Origin: an uncultured Sediminibacterium sp.
Lineage (GTDB): Bacteria > Bacteroidota > Bacteroidia > Chitinophagales > Chitinophagaceae
Length of the DNA stretch: 38,026 nt
NCBI GenBank assembly: GCA_937911175.1
Contig: CALDSE010000032.1
Span: forward strand, 1-38,026
Direction of reading: 5' to 3'
The notes beneath the pieces are model-generated. The model saw nothing but the letters and a program-made list of their open reading frames with translations, made no database searches and was not told the origin of the DNA. Positions 6,116-15,572 of the stretch are shown here, piece after piece. Made by a program: the position numbers and the translations under genes. Each line of letters starts with the position of its first letter. The first letter of the stretch is position 1.

Positions 6116-9091
6116 ATGCAACTCAAAGGATTAGTGCGCTTTTTTACCATTGCGCTTATTTTAATTTGTCTTTATCAATTGTCATTTACTTGGTTCGTAA
6201 GAAGTCACGAAAAAGCCATGGAAGCGAAAGCTAGTTCATGGGTGAAGAAGTTCCCAAAAGCAGATCAAGTATACCCTTCTAATAAAGAAGAGCAGTTATT
6301 ATACAACGATAGCTTAAACGATATTCAAAAAGCTTATTATAAGAAGTTATTAGACAGTACCAAAGACAGTAAATTGGCTTTTGGTTTAACCACTTATGCT
6401 TCTGCTAAAGAAAAAGAATTAATGCTAGGCCTTGATTTACAAGGTGGTATGAGTGTCACCATGGAAGTAGGTTTAGATGGTTTAATTAAATCACTCGCCA
6501 ACTATACCAAGGACATTTCATTCAATACTGCTTTAAACAATGCAGTTCAGAAAAAAGCGAACAGCCGTGCCGACTTAATTTCTTTATTCAGAGATGAATA
6601 TGCAACTATTAACCCAACGGGTAAATTAGCCCCTTTATTTGCTGCAAGAAGTAATGGCAAATTAAAGTTCGACGCTACTGATGACGCAGCCGTTACTTAC
6701 TTAAAAGAACAATCTACACAGGCTTTCAATAATACATACCGTATTTTAAGAACGCGTATTGACCGCTTTGGTCTAGCCTCTCCTAATATCAATCCGGATG
6801 CCGCTAAAGGTATTATCAATATTGAATTAGCAGGTGTGAACGATAAAGAGCGTGTACGTTCTTATTTACAATCTACGGCTAACCTACAATTCTTTGAAGT
6901 ATACACTTTTGAGAACAGGGATCTTCAAAATGGTATTGTTGCTGCCGATAAAGCTATTGAAGCAAGTTTAAATGGAATTTCAGATACGAGTTTAGTAAAA
7001 GCAGATACTTCTAAATTGAACCTTAATAAAAATCCTTTATTAAAAATGGTTCAGTTTACGCAGCCTTATCAAGGAAAAAATGGTCAATCTATTTACCCTG
7101 CTGAAATTGGGTACACTTTCAAAGCTGATACAAGTAAACTAAACGCCTATTTAGCCATGCCAGAAGTAAAATCTAAGTTCCCATCGAACTTGGTATTTAT
7201 GTATGGTAAAAATGAAAGCGAAGATCCTAAAAGCAAAGATGTAGTTCCTATTTATGCTATTAAAACTTTAGATAATGGTCAAGCAGAATTAGAAGGTGAC
7301 CATGTTGCGAATGCAGCACAAGATTTTGATGAAAGAGGAAAGGTAGCCATCAAAATGAATATGGATAAATTAGGTACCAGCATTTGGGCTAAGATGACTT
7401 CAAAAAATGTAGGTAAGCCACTTGCGATAGTACTTGATAATATTGTTTATTCAGCGCCGAATGTAAATGATGCTATTACTACAGGTAACTCTTCTATCTC
7501 TGGAAACTATACTTTAAAAACAGCACAAGACTTAGCTGAAATTTTAGAGAGTGGTAAATTACCAGCGCCTGCTAAAATTGTACAAGAGCAATTAGTAGGT
7601 CCAACTTTAGGTTTGGCTTCTATTCAAGGTGGTGCGATGGCATTTGGAATATCTTTCCTTGTCATTTTCGCTTTAATGTTATTATACTTTAACACAGGTG
7701 GATGGGTAGCGAACATTGCATTAGTATTAAACTTACTTTTCACTATTGGTATATTAAGCGCCTTAGGTTTTACTTTAACAGCACCTGGTATTGCAGGTTT
7801 AGTATTAACTATTGGTATGGCGGTCGATACCAACGTAATTATATTTGAAAGAATTAAAGAGGAATTAACAAAAGGAAAAAGTTATCAGTTGGCTGTCACA
7901 GATGGTTACAAACGTTCTATGTCTCCAGTATTGGATGCACACGTTACTACCCTATTAACAGCTTGTATCTTAGCTTACTTTGGTTTAGGTCCAGTACTTG
8001 GTTTCGCTACAACGCAAATCATTGGTATTTTACTTTCTTTATTCTGCGGAATTTTAGTATCTCGTTTAATTACCGATATCTACACAAGCAAAAACAGACA
8101 CTTCGAATATTTCACTAAAATTTCAAGAGGTATCTTTAAGCATGCATCATTCAAATTTATTGAATTCAGAAAGTATGCTTATATGTTATCTGCTGTTGTA
8201 TTAGTAATGGGTATTGCTAGTTTCTTTAACGGATTCGACGAAGGTGTTGAATTTGCTGGAGGAAGAAGTTATACTATTAAGTTTGCCAAAGCGGTGAATA
8301 TTGAAACAGTAAGAGAAGACTTGAAAAAAGTGTTTGGCGAGTCTCCTATAATTAAAACAGTAGATTCTAAGAACCAAATTAATATTACCACTTCTTATAA
8401 AATTAAAGAACAAGGCAATAATATTGACCAAGAAGTAGAAGCTTTATTATTCAAAGGTTTAGAGAAGCAATTACCTGCAGGAACTTCTTTAAAAGAGTTC
8501 GACTCTCAGTATAAGCAAAGTTCTCAAACAGTATTACCTACTATCTCTGATGATTTAAAAGCAGGTGCTACGAAAGCAACCATTTTTGCTTTAATTGCAA
8601 TTTGTTTATACATCTTTATTCGTTTCCGTGATTGGAGATATTCTTTAGGAACTATCTTCTCTTTATTGCACGATATATTTGTTACTTTAATCGTATTTAG
8701 TTTCTTAAGAAAAGTGGTGCCATTCCCATTAGAGATTGACCAACACTTTATCGCAGCTATATTAACCGTAATTGGTTTCTCTATGAACGATACTGTAATT
8801 GTATATGACCGTATTCGTGAGGACAGCCAATTAATGAAAGGTGTAGATAATGCTACTATCATTAATAAAGCCATTAACCAAACATTGAGTCGTACTATTA
8901 TGACTTCTTTAACCGTATTCATCACTATTTTAATCTTATTCATCTTTGGTGGAGAAGTAACAAGAGGTTTTGCATTCGCAATGTTAATTGGAGTTATCAC
9001 AGGTACTTACTCTTCTATCTTTGTTGCGGCACCCGTACTAGTTGACTTTGCAAAAACACGCCCATTAGGTCGTGAAGAAAAAAAGAAATAA
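6116..9091 (+). CDS. secDF: Protein translocase subunit SecDF (single-chain SecD-SecF fusion)
   Basis: At 991 residues this joins SecD and SecF in one chain, as is common in Bacteroidota and some Firmicutes. A first membrane helix (about 7-26) is followed by the SecD signature GLDLQGGMSV (105-114) and a large periplasmic domain. The SecD membrane block contains GMAVDTNVIIFERI (567-580). The SecF half begins near 676, with VEFAGGRSYTIKF and then GFSMNDTVIVYDRI (887-900) in its membrane block. The Asp residues in these helices carry the proton pathway that drives late export. Twelve membrane helices are expected. It has its own -7 box and a strong terminator. Confidence 0.97.
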   Translation: MQLKGLVRFFTIALILICLYQLSFTWFVRSHEKAMEAKASSWVKKFPKADQVYPSNKEEQLLYNDSLNDIQKAYYKKLLDSTKDSKLAFGLTTYASAKEKELMLGLDLQGGMSVTMEVGLDGLIKSLANYTKDISFNTALNNAVQKKANSRADLISLFRDEYATINPTGKLAPLFAARSNGKLKFDATDDAAVTYLKEQSTQAFNNTYRILRTRIDRFGLASPNINPDAAKGIINIELAGVNDKERVRSYLQSTANLQFFEVYTFENRDLQNGIVAADKAIEASLNGISDTSLVKADTSKLNLNKNPLLKMVQFTQPYQGKNGQSIYPAEIGYTFKADTSKLNAYLAMPEVKSKFPSNLVFMYGKNESEDPKSKDVVPIYAIKTLDNGQAELEGDHVANAAQDFDERGKVAIKMNMDKLGTSIWAKMTSKNVGKPLAIVLDNIVYSAPNVNDAITTGNSSISGNYTLKTAQDLAEILESGKLPAPAKIVQEQLVGPTLGLASIQGGAMAFGISFLVIFALMLLYFNTGGWVANIALVLNLLFTIGILSALGFTLTAPGIAGLVLTIGMAVDTNVIIFERIKEELTKGKSYQLAVTDGYKRSMSPVLDAHVTTLLTACILAYFGLGPVLGFATTQIIGILLSLFCGILVSRLITDIYTSKNRHFEYFTKISRGIFKHASFKFIEFRKYAYMLSAVVLVMGIASFFNGFDEGVEFAGGRSYTIKFAKAVNIETVREDLKKVFGESPIIKTVDSKNQINITTSYKIKEQGNNIDQEVEALLFKGLEKQLPAGTSLKEFDSQYKQSSQTVLPTISDDLKAGATKATIFALIAICLYIFIRFRDWRYSLGTIFSLLHDIFVTLIVFSFLRKVVPFPLEIDQHFIAAILTVIGFSMNDTVIVYDRIREDSQLMKGVDNATIINKAINQTLSRTIMTSLTVFITILILFIFGGEVTRGFAFAMLIGVITGTYSSIFVAAPVLVDFAKTRPLGREEKKK

Positions 9092-9110
9092 TTCAACATT
9101 GAATTGATAT

Positions 9111-9142
9111 AAAAAAGGCCTTGAGTAATCAGGGCCTTTTTT
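9111..9142. terminator. Bidirectional terminator after secDF
   Basis: Arms 9111-9124 (AAAAAAGGCCTTGA) and 9129-9142 pair over 14 bp, with one G-U pair and a GTAA loop, and end in T's. It sits between the convergent secDF and iscA genes. Confidence 0.9.
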
Positions 9143-9191
9143 TATGAGCTTCGCGATAAAGAGCGAGAATGATGTATTTTTTCTATAAATT

Positions 9192-9548
9192 TTAAACGGC
9201 AAATGAAGTTCCACATCCGCAGGTACTAGAAGCATTCGGATTTTTAAAAGTAAATCCACGGCTATTCAGACCACCTTGCCAATCTATCTCCATTCCATAT
9301 ACATAAATCTGATGCGATTTTTCCATGCAACAAGGAATACCCTCAATGGATAAAATTTCATCATCCGCTTTAGGCACATCAAAACCTAATACATAGGTCA
9401 TGCCGCTACATCCACCGCCTTTTACGCCTACTCTTAGTCTTTGTTGTTGATCAAAGTCTGGCTCAGCCATTAATCGGTTAATCTCAGTAATGGCTCCTGC
9501 GGTAAAGGTTACCGGGCTTTGTATGGCTATATTGGTATCTGAAGACAT
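9192..9548 (-). CDS. A-type Fe-S cluster carrier (IscA/ErpA/SufA family)
   Basis: The 118-residue protein has the three cluster-binding cysteines of HesB-like carriers: one in VGVKGGGCSGMTY and two in the C-terminal CGCGTSF. These proteins accept Fe-S clusters from the assembly scaffold and pass them to apo-enzymes. A longer open frame extends upstream to 9725, but that extension has no family similarity, crosses the promoter and enters the divergent mutase gene. The ATG at 9548 (SSDTNIAIQ) is therefore used. A good promoter sits just upstream. The symbol is left open because IscA, ErpA and SufA cannot be separated from sequence alone. Confidence 0.93.
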   Translation of the reverse strand: MSSDTNIAIQSPVTFTAGAITEINRLMAEPDFDQQQRLRVGVKGGGCSGMTYVLGFDVPKADDEILSIEGIPCCMEKSHQIYVYGMEIDWQGGLNSRGFTFKNPNASSTCGCGTSFAV

Positions 9549-9566
9549 ATTTGAATATTTATAGTA

Positions 9567-9595
9567 CAAAAGTACAATATTAGGAGCATTTACAA
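9567..9595 (-). promoter_or_regulatory. Promoter of the A-type Fe-S carrier gene (TTG-N18-TACTTTTG)
   Basis: On the minus strand TTG (9593-9595) and TACTTTTG (9567-9574) are separated by 18 bp, a full match to the Bacteroidota consensus. The predicted start of transcription is about 14 bases before the ATG at 9548. Confidence 0.75.
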
Positions 9596-9663
9596 GTAAA
9601 CAGTGATTTCGAAAATAGAAATAATTGAAGCCCCTGTATTTTGAATTTTTCGTAAATTTAACC

Positions 9664-11232
9664 ATGCAAGAAGCTGAAAAAAAGACAGATAGTGGCATTG
9701 AAATAAAGAAGGTATATACCTGCAACGATTTACCTACCCATTTAAATGAAACATTATTACCAGGCGAGTTCCCTTATACAAGAGGCGTTCAATCCGATAT
9801 GTATAGAGGAAAGTTATGGACAATGCGTCAATATGCTGGATTCTCTACCGCAGAAGAAAGTAATAAACGATATCATTTTCTTTTATCGCAAGGGGTAATG
9901 GGTTTAAGTGTGGCCTTTGATTTACCAACACAAATTGGTTACGACGCCGACCATTCTTTAGCAGAAGGCGAAGTAGGAAAAGTGGGTGTATCAATTTGTT
10001 CCATTGAGGATATGGAAATTTTATTTAAGGATATTCCTTTAGACAAGATTAGCACTTCCATGACCATTAACTCTACTGGTTTTATTTTACTAGCTCTATA
10101 CATTGCCTTGGCTAAAAAAAGAGGAATTGATTTAAAACAATTAGCAGGCACTATACAGAACGATATATTAAAAGAATACGCAGCAAGAGGAACCTATATC
10201 TACCCTCCTAAACATTCAATGCGTATAATCACCGATATTTTTGAATTCTGTGGTCAGCATTTACCTAAGTGGAATAGCATAAGTATTTCAGGTTATCATA
10301 TTAGAGAAGCAGGCAGTACAGCCGTGCAAGAAGTAGCCTTTACTTTAAGCAATGGTAAGGCCTATGTAAAAGCGGCTATTGAAAAAGGTTTAGACATTAA
10401 TGTATTTGGCAAAAGACTTTCTTTCTTTTTTAATGCACATAATAATTTATTTGAAGAAGTAGCTAAGTTTAGAGCGGCTAGAAAAATGTGGGCTATCATA
10501 ATGAAAGACTTAGGCGCCACCGATGAAAAAGCCTTAATGCTTCGCTTTCATACACAAACAGGCGGCGCTACTTTAACGGCCCAACAGCCTTTAAATAATA
10601 TTAGCAGGGTTACTATACAAACCATTGCTGCAGTACTAGGTGGTACACAAAGCCTACACACCAACGGTTTTGACGAGGCCTTGGGATTACCTACTCAAGA
10701 AGCAGCTAGTATTGCTTTAAGAACACAACAAATTGTGGCCAATGAATCGGGCATTACCGATACCGCAGACCCTTTAGCAGGTTCTTATTTTATAGAAAGC
10801 CTTACCAATGAATTAGAGCAAAAAGCTTTAGCACTCATACAGCAAATAGATGAAATGGGAGGTGCGGTAAGTTCCATTGAAAATGGATTTATGCAAAACA
10901 AAATTGCAGAAAGCGCTTACGCTTATCAAAAAGCCATTGAATCCAAAGAAAAAATAATTGTGGGGGTAAATCAATTTGAGTCTACTTCTACTACTAATAT
11001 CCCAGTTTTTCAAATTGATGAAAGTATAAGAATACAACAAATTGAAAAACTAAAAGCCTTAAAAAGCAGTAGAGACAATACAAAAGTAGTAGCTTGTTTA
11101 GCAGCGGTAAAAAATGCGGCAGCAGGTACAGACAATTTAATGCCTTCAGTAATTGATGCTATTGAAAACTATTGTACATTAGGAGAAATAGCAGATGTAT
11201 TAAGAGGTATTTATGGAGAGTATCAAGCTTAA
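9664..11232 (+). CDS. Acyl-CoA mutase catalytic subunit, methylmalonyl-CoA mutase family, without B12-binding domain
   Basis: The 522-residue product covers only the TIM-barrel substrate domain; the roughly 130-residue cobalamin domain of full-length mutase is absent. Motifs include [17 protein letters not shown] (51-67), [18 protein letters not shown] (80-97), [13 protein letters not shown] (177-189) and [11 protein letters not shown] (207-217). Tyr57 (RQYAGF) and Arg175 (AARGTY) appear to match the pair that holds the substrate carboxylate in methylmalonyl-CoA mutase. Isobutyryl-CoA mutases carry Phe and Gln there. His212 matches the catalytic His. The partner B12 subunit must be encoded elsewhere. 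The ATG at 9664 is chosen; the frame can be read back to a TTG at 9625, but that part shows no homology. Confidence 0.9.
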   Translation: MQEAEKKTDSGIEIKKVYTCNDLPTHLNETLLPGEFPYTRGVQSDMYRGKLWTMRQYAGFSTAEESNKRYHFLLSQGVMGLSVAFDLPTQIGYDADHSLAEGEVGKVGVSICSIEDMEILFKDIPLDKISTSMTINSTGFILLALYIALAKKRGIDLKQLAGTIQNDILKEYAARGTYIYPPKHSMRIITDIFEFCGQHLPKWNSISISGYHIREAGSTAVQEVAFTLSNGKAYVKAAIEKGLDINVFGKRLSFFFNAHNNLFEEVAKFRAARKMWAIIMKDLGATDEKALMLRFHTQTGGATLTAQQPLNNISRVTIQTIAAVLGGTQSLHTNGFDEALGLPTQEAASIALRTQQIVANESGITDTADPLAGSYFIESLTNELEQKALALIQQIDEMGGAVSSIENGFMQNKIAESAYAYQKAIESKEKIIVGVNQFESTSTTNIPVFQIDESIRIQQIEKLKALKSSRDNTKVVACLAAVKNAAAGTDNLMPSVIDAIENYCTLGEIADVLRGIYGEYQA

Positions 11233-11337
11233 AAAAATATAGAAGCCGAAATAAAAAAATAGTTTATATAATTTCTGATTAAAGAAGAAACTTAATTCAA
11301 ATAATAAAATTAGATATAACAGATAAAACAAAATAAA

Positions 11338-12630
11338 ATGCGAAAAATTTTCCTTTCTTTATTGGTACTTGTCACACTATCTAGTATAGCGCAAGACTTA
11401 CCTAAAAATTATGCTTCTTTATTAAAAGAAGTAGAGCCTGAACTTATTGCTTGGAGAAGACATTTTCATGAATTTCCTGAACTATCTAATAGAGAAGTAA
11501 ACACAGGAAAATACATTGCTGATTTTTTAAAAACCTTACCTAATGTAGAAGTACGATACCCTGTAGCTAAAACAGGTGTGGTGGCGGTTTTAAAAGGGGG
11601 CAAACCAGGTGCAGTGATTGCTTTAAGAGCAGATATTGACGCCTTACCTGTGTATGAAAGAGTTGCCATTCCATTTGCCTCTAAAGTAACTACCGAATTT
11701 AATGGCCAAAAAGTAAGTGTAATGCATGCATGTGGACATGATTCACATACAGCTATGTTAATGGCTACTGCCAAAATGTTAAGTGCCATGCAAAAAGAAG
11801 TGCCAGGTACCATTGTGTTTTTATTTCAACCTGCTGAAGAAGGCCTTCCAGGTACAGAAGAAGGTGGAGCACCACTTATGATTAAAGAAGGCGCATTAGA
11901 CAACCCAAAAGTAGAAGCGGTATTTGGTATACATATTTCATCTCAAACACCTGTAGGCACCATTAAATATAAATCAGGCGCCTTCATGGCTTCTTCTGAT
12001 TGGTTTACTATTAAAGTAAATGGTAAAGGCAGCCATGGTTCACAACCTTGGGGAGGCGTAGACCCTATTGCTGCAAGTGCTCAAATTATTGAAGGTTTAC
12101 AACATATTGTAAGTCGTCAAATGGATTTAACCACCGCCCCTCTTGTAATTACAGTAGGTACTATTAATAGTGGCGTTCGTTCTAATATCATTCCTGAAAC
12201 AGCTGAGATGACAGGTACCATTAGAACTCTTGATAGCAAAATGCAAGAAGAAGTACACGAGAGAATTAAACATACCGCAAAAACTATTGCGCAAAGTAGT
12301 GGCGCTACTGCAGATGTTACTATTGATACAAAAACTTTAGTGACCTATAATGACCCAGCTCTTGTGAAAAAAACTTTGCCTTCTTTAATAAAAGCAGCAG
12401 GTGATGAAAATGTTTCAGAATCAACCTGGGTAACCGGTGCAGAAGATTTTTCATTTTTTGCAGCCAAGGCACCTAGCTTCTTTTTTAATTTAGGAGGTAT
12501 GCCTAAAGGAACCGATCCTAAAAAGGCAGGCCCACATCATACTCCCGATTTTTATTTAGATGAGTCTGGATTTATTGTTGGGGTGAAAGCTTTCTGTCAA
12601 CTAGTATTTGATTACGGCAAAACAAAGTAG
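11338..12630 (+). CDS. Exported M20D-family amidohydrolase (N-acyl amino acid / hippurate hydrolase type)
   Basis: The 430-residue protein starts with a signal peptide (KIFLSLLVLVTLSSIAQ, likely cut near residue 19). The metal-site motifs of M20D peptidases follow: RADIDALPV (97-105), HACGHD with Cys132 and His134, FQPAEEG (163-169), a GIHIS segment, GAEDFSFF and the late PHHTPDF. The lid-domain start (SDWFTIKVNGKGSHGS) is also present. These enzymes remove acyl groups from amino acids or act on small peptides; the precise substrate cannot be told. Export makes a nutrient-scavenging role more likely than biosynthesis. It lies 105 bp after the mutase and ends with a strong terminator. Confidence 0.9.
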   Translation: MRKIFLSLLVLVTLSSIAQDLPKNYASLLKEVEPELIAWRRHFHEFPELSNREVNTGKYIADFLKTLPNVEVRYPVAKTGVVAVLKGGKPGAVIALRADIDALPVYERVAIPFASKVTTEFNGQKVSVMHACGHDSHTAMLMATAKMLSAMQKEVPGTIVFLFQPAEEGLPGTEEGGAPLMIKEGALDNPKVEAVFGIHISSQTPVGTIKYKSGAFMASSDWFTIKVNGKGSHGSQPWGGVDPIAASAQIIEGLQHIVSRQMDLTTAPLVITVGTINSGVRSNIIPETAEMTGTIRTLDSKMQEEVHERIKHTAKTIAQSSGATADVTIDTKTLVTYNDPALVKKTLPSLIKAAGDENVSESTWVTGAEDFSFFAAKAPSFFFNLGGMPKGTDPKKAGPHHTPDFYLDESGFIVGVKAFCQLVFDYGKTK

Positions 12631-12701
12631 AATTCAATATTTGTACTTGAATAATTTAATATTATAATTATACTAATTTACTTTTAATAAAATAGGCAAA
12701 T

Positions 12702-12736
12702 AAAAAAGCTGCTCCTTCAAAAGGGCAGCTTTTTTT
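12702..12736. terminator. Bidirectional terminator between the M20D amidohydrolase and yggS
   Basis: AAAAAAGCTGC (12702-12712) pairs with GCAGCTTTTTT (12725-12735). An inner CCTT/AAGG stem closes on a CAA loop with one bulge. T/A tracts on both flanks suit both convergent transcripts. Confidence 0.88.
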
Positions 12737-12801
12737 ATAATTATACACTTAAGTACAACCTAAATTATCTTATCCTAGATTTTATTTTAAACAAATAATT
12801 T

Positions 12802-13467
12802 TTAATTCCTAGCCCCAAATAATAAGCTTCCAATTCTTACAAGGTTACTCCCCTTTTCAATGGCTAATGCGAAGTCTCCGCTCATGCCCATACTTAATGT
12901 ATCGAAATGAACATTGTTTAATTTTATAGCTGTTTGGTCGTATGTATTTTTCAAAGTACTAAACTCCTTTTCAACTAGGGCTTTGTCATCTGAAAAACTG
13001 GCCATACCCATAAGTCCTTTTACCACTATATTACTATAATTAGAAAGTCGACCACTTTCAATAAACGCTGTTAAACTTTCTGCATCAAATCCAAACTTAG
13101 TTTCCTCTGTGGCAATATGCACTTGTAGTAAACAAGCAATCATTTTATTTTGCTTAATGGCTTGCTTATTAATTTCTGCTAATAATTTTTCAGAATCGAC
13201 CCCATGAATTAAATACACAAAGGATGCTATATATTTTACTTTATTGGATTGTAAATGTCCTATAAAATGCCAGTGGATATCGGAAGGTAAACTGGCTGCC
13301 TTATCAACTAATTCTTGAACATAATTTTCACCAAAATTTCTTTGACCTAATGCATATAGGGCTTCAATGTCTTCATTAGGCTTGGTTTTACTGACAGCCA
13401 CCAACTGCACATTTTTTCCTTGCAGTTGTTCTTTAATAGAATGATAGGCTTCCGTATTTACAGGCAT
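12802..13467 (-). CDS. yggS: PLP homeostasis protein of the YggS/PROSC family
   Basis: The 221-residue protein is a single-domain fold-type III PLP protein. Lys27 in LVAVSKTKP is the expected Schiff-base lysine. GENYVQE, WHFIGHLQSNKVK, a MGMSGDF segment and the end GSNLVRIGSLLFG are all hallmark segments. The family has no confirmed catalytic activity and buffers PLP and amino/keto-acid balance. It starts 3 bp after the acyl-CoA dehydrogenase stop and is probably co-transcribed with it, placing it under the same palindrome-bearing promoter. Confidence 0.95.
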   Translation of the reverse strand: MPVNTEAYHSIKEQLQGKNVQLVAVSKTKPNEDIEALYALGQRNFGENYVQELVDKAASLPSDIHWHFIGHLQSNKVKYIASFVYLIHGVDSEKLLAEINKQAIKQNKMIACLLQVHIATEETKFGFDAESLTAFIESGRLSNYSNIVVKGLMGMASFSDDKALVEKEFSTLKNTYDQTAIKLNNVHFDTLSMGMSGDFALAIEKGSNLVRIGSLLFGARN

Positions 13468-13470
13468 AAT

Positions 13471-14625
13471 TTATTTTGTAATATTTCTACCAATGACCAT
13501 TTTTTGTATCTCACTAGTACCCTCATAAATTTGCGTAATTTTTGCATCACGCATTAATCTTTCTACATGGTATTCTTTCACAAACCCATACCCACCATGC
13601 ACTTGAACAGCTTCTGTGGCAGCCCACATAGCAGTATCACTTGCATGTAGTTTAGCCATCGCAGCTGAAGTAGTATAATCTAAGCCATTGTCCTTTTCCC
13701 AAGCTGCATGATAACATAATAAACGAGCCGATTGAATTCTAGTAGCCATTTCAGCTAATTTAAATTGAATGGCCTGATGCTCATGAATGGGTTTTCCAAA
13801 AGACTGTCTTTGTTTACTATAGGCCAAGGCTAATTCATAAGCGCCACTGGCAATACCTAATGCTTGTGCAGCAATTCCTATTCTTCCTCCATTTAAAGTT
13901 TTCATGGCAAAGGAGAATCCAAATCCATCTGCACCGATTCTATTTTCTTTAGGCACTTTAACATCCATAAAAGAAACAGCATGGGTATCACTTCCTCTAA
14001 TCCCTAATTTATTTTCTTTCGCTCCTACTAAAATACCTGCTGTATTTTTTTCAACAATAAAAGCATTGATACCTTTTGGGCCTTTGGAGGCATCTGTTTG
14101 TGCCATCACTAAATATACCGATGCAGTAGAACCATTGGTAATCCAATTTTTTACCCCATTTAATAAATAATGATCGCCTTTATCAATGGCAGATGTATGT
14201 TGATGTGTTGCATCGCTACCTGCTTCTGGCTCACTTAATAAAAAAGCACCTATATATAATGCACCGTCCTTTTTACCTTGCGCTAAGGGCGTTAAATATT
14301 TTTTCTTTTGTTCCTCTGTTGCATAATGTTCCAAGCCCCAGCATACCAAACTATTATTCACACTCATGGCCACAGATACACTGGCGTCTACTTTACTAAT
14401 TTCTTCCATCGCAATTACATAGCTAATGGTATCCATTCCTGCTCCGCCATATTCAATAGAAGTCATCATACCTAAAAAACCAAGGTCAGCTAATTGCTCC
14501 ATTTGTTCTTTGGGAAATTTTTGATGTTCATCTCTTTCAATGACACCTGGTAAACACTGTTGTTGTGCAAATTCACGAGCAGCTCTTTGAATCATTAGCT
14601 GCTCCTCTGTTAACTTGAAATCCAT
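13471..14625 (-). CDS. Acyl-CoA dehydrogenase (short-chain type)
   Basis: The 384-residue flavoprotein has the standard three-domain acyl-CoA dehydrogenase layout. An N-terminal helical domain is followed by the FAD-contact segment YIGAFLLSEPEAGSDATHQ, the beta domain KNWITNG, and the C-terminal VQVHGGYGFVKEYHVERLMRD. The catalytic base is Glu368 in QIYEGTSEIQ, the position used by short- and medium-chain enzymes; isovaleryl- and long-chain enzymes place it elsewhere. It introduces the alpha-beta double bond in fatty-acid or branched-chain acyl-CoA oxidation. A -7 box and a 20-bp perfect palindrome lie just upstream, which suggests repression. yggS follows in the same unit. Confidence 0.93.
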   Translation of the reverse strand: MDFKLTEEQLMIQRAAREFAQQQCLPGVIERDEHQKFPKEQMEQLADLGFLGMMTSIEYGGAGMDTISYVIAMEEISKVDASVSVAMSVNNSLVCWGLEHYATEEQKKKYLTPLAQGKKDGALYIGAFLLSEPEAGSDATHQHTSAIDKGDHYLLNGVKNWITNGSTASVYLVMAQTDASKGPKGINAFIVEKNTAGILVGAKENKLGIRGSDTHAVSFMDVKVPKENRIGADGFGFSFAMKTLNGGRIGIAAQALGIASGAYELALAYSKQRQSFGKPIHEHQAIQFKLAEMATRIQSARLLCYHAAWEKDNGLDYTTSAAMAKLHASDTAMWAATEAVQVHGGYGFVKEYHVERLMRDAKITQIYEGTSEIQKMVIGRNITK

Positions 14626-14642
14626 ACCTTATTATTTTTTGA

Positions 14643-14650
14643 CAAAATTA
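14643..14650 (-). promoter_or_regulatory. -7 box (TAATTTTG) of the acyl-CoA dehydrogenase gene
   Basis: On the minus strand this reads TAATTTTG, a full consensus match 17 bases before the ATG at 14625. No TTG is present at the -33 position; the region is taken by the palindrome at 14650-14669, which shares one base with this box. Confidence 0.65.
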
Positions 14651-14669
14651 CACTAACAATTGTTAGTGT
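14650..14669. promoter_or_regulatory. 20-bp perfect palindrome, candidate repressor operator
   Basis: ACACTAACAATTGTTAGTGT is fully self-complementary with no loop, which suits a dimeric DNA-binding protein better than an RNA hairpin. It overlaps the last codons and stop of the amidase gene and lies within the -10 to -30 region of the acyl-CoA dehydrogenase promoter. TetR-family regulators of acyl-CoA metabolism use palindromes of this size, so that is the leading guess. Confidence 0.65.
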
Positions 14670-15511
14670 GATAATTTATTTTGAATTAATTGAAATAAAA
14701 CTGAGCGGTCCATTTCTGTTACCACAGCCGTACTATCGGCTCTAAAATGTCGCTTGAAAGCGAGCAAGGCTGCTGTGGTATCCTTGATATCATAGCCCAC
14801 CATGGCCAAGGCAAAAGGTATGGAGATAGATTCAGGTAAGCTGTATTGCTCATTTGGTTCAAACCAAAGTCCATAGCCTTTTTGGGCTAATAATATCCAA
14901 GGAAATTGAATATTAGGATCTACTTTTCTTTTAGGTGCAATATCGGCATGGCCAATAAAATTGGCATCAGGAATTTTGTAATTCTCTTTTAACTGAGCCA
15001 ATAATAATAGTAAGCTATTAATTTGTGCGCTATCAAAAGGCTCAAAGCCATTATTGTCTAATTCAATACCTATAGAGCTTGAATTAAGGTCGCTATTATT
15101 ACCCCATTTTGAAATACCACCATGCCAGGCCCTCATATAATCATTCAACATATGGTGTATGGTGCCGTCCTTACAAATCACATAATGCGCACTTACCTTA
15201 GATCTTTCCAATGTGAAGGTTCTTAAAGTTTGCTCACAAGAATTTTGTGCTGTATGATGAATGACTACAAAATTAGGTTTGCGTAAATCAAAATTAGTGG
15301 TGCCTACCCAGGCTGCAGCCTTAGGTAGTTGATCAATAGTTTGCAAACTTGGATTCTCTTTTAATAAGGTAACCAAGTCTTTAGTATGTTTTTTATTGAT
15401 TCGATTAGTTGTAGCATACGGAAAATGATTACATGCCGTAATGGTAGTCATAACAATGAAACCAACAAGTAAAATACGAAAGGAAGTTCTTTTAAAAAAT
15501 AGCATGCGCAT
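14663..15511 (-). CDS. N-acetylmuramoyl-L-alanine amidase (Amidase_2 family), lipoprotein or secreted
   Basis: The core FVVIHHTAQNS, SAHYVICKDGTIHHML, AWHGG, SIGIELDNNG and FIGHADIAPKRKVDPN carries the zinc-binding His residues and the catalytic region of Amidase_2 (T7-lysozyme/AmiD-like) enzymes. These cleave the lactyl-Ala bond of peptidoglycan or its fragments. The ATG at 15511 gives a hydrophobic signal ending in TTITAC, a fair lipobox. The frame can also be read to a GTG at 15586 that overlaps the aguA stop, but this adds 25 residues with no signal character. The gene ends inside the palindrome that controls the next gene. A recycling or wall-remodelling role in the periplasm is likely. 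Confidence 0.88.
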   Translation of the reverse strand: MRMLFFKRTSFRILLVGFIVMTTITACNHFPYATTNRINKKHTKDLVTLLKENPSLQTIDQLPKAAAWVGTTNFDLRKPNFVVIHHTAQNSCEQTLRTFTLERSKVSAHYVICKDGTIHHMLNDYMRAWHGGISKWGNNSDLNSSSIGIELDNNGFEPFDSAQINSLLLLLAQLKENYKIPDANFIGHADIAPKRKVDPNIQFPWILLAQKGYGLWFEPNEQYSLPESISIPFALAMVGYDIKDTTAALLAFKRHFRADSTAVVTEMDRSVLFQLIQNKLSH

Positions 15512-15572
15512 TGATTTGGATTCAATAATTAATTTAGATAATACTATATTAAAATCATAAACACTTATTCGG

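Noticed and set aside
8524..9000. 158-codon open frame on the minus strand inside secDF
   Set aside because: It lies fully antisense to a conserved membrane protein, has no family resemblance and arises from the codon pattern of the real gene.
9549..9725. N-terminal extension of the Fe-S carrier frame
   Set aside because: It crosses a consensus promoter and overlaps the divergent mutase start; homology begins at the ATG at 9548.
14650..14669. Palindrome as a terminator of the amidase gene
   Set aside because: It has no loop and no T run after it on the minus strand, and it sits exactly at the next promoter.
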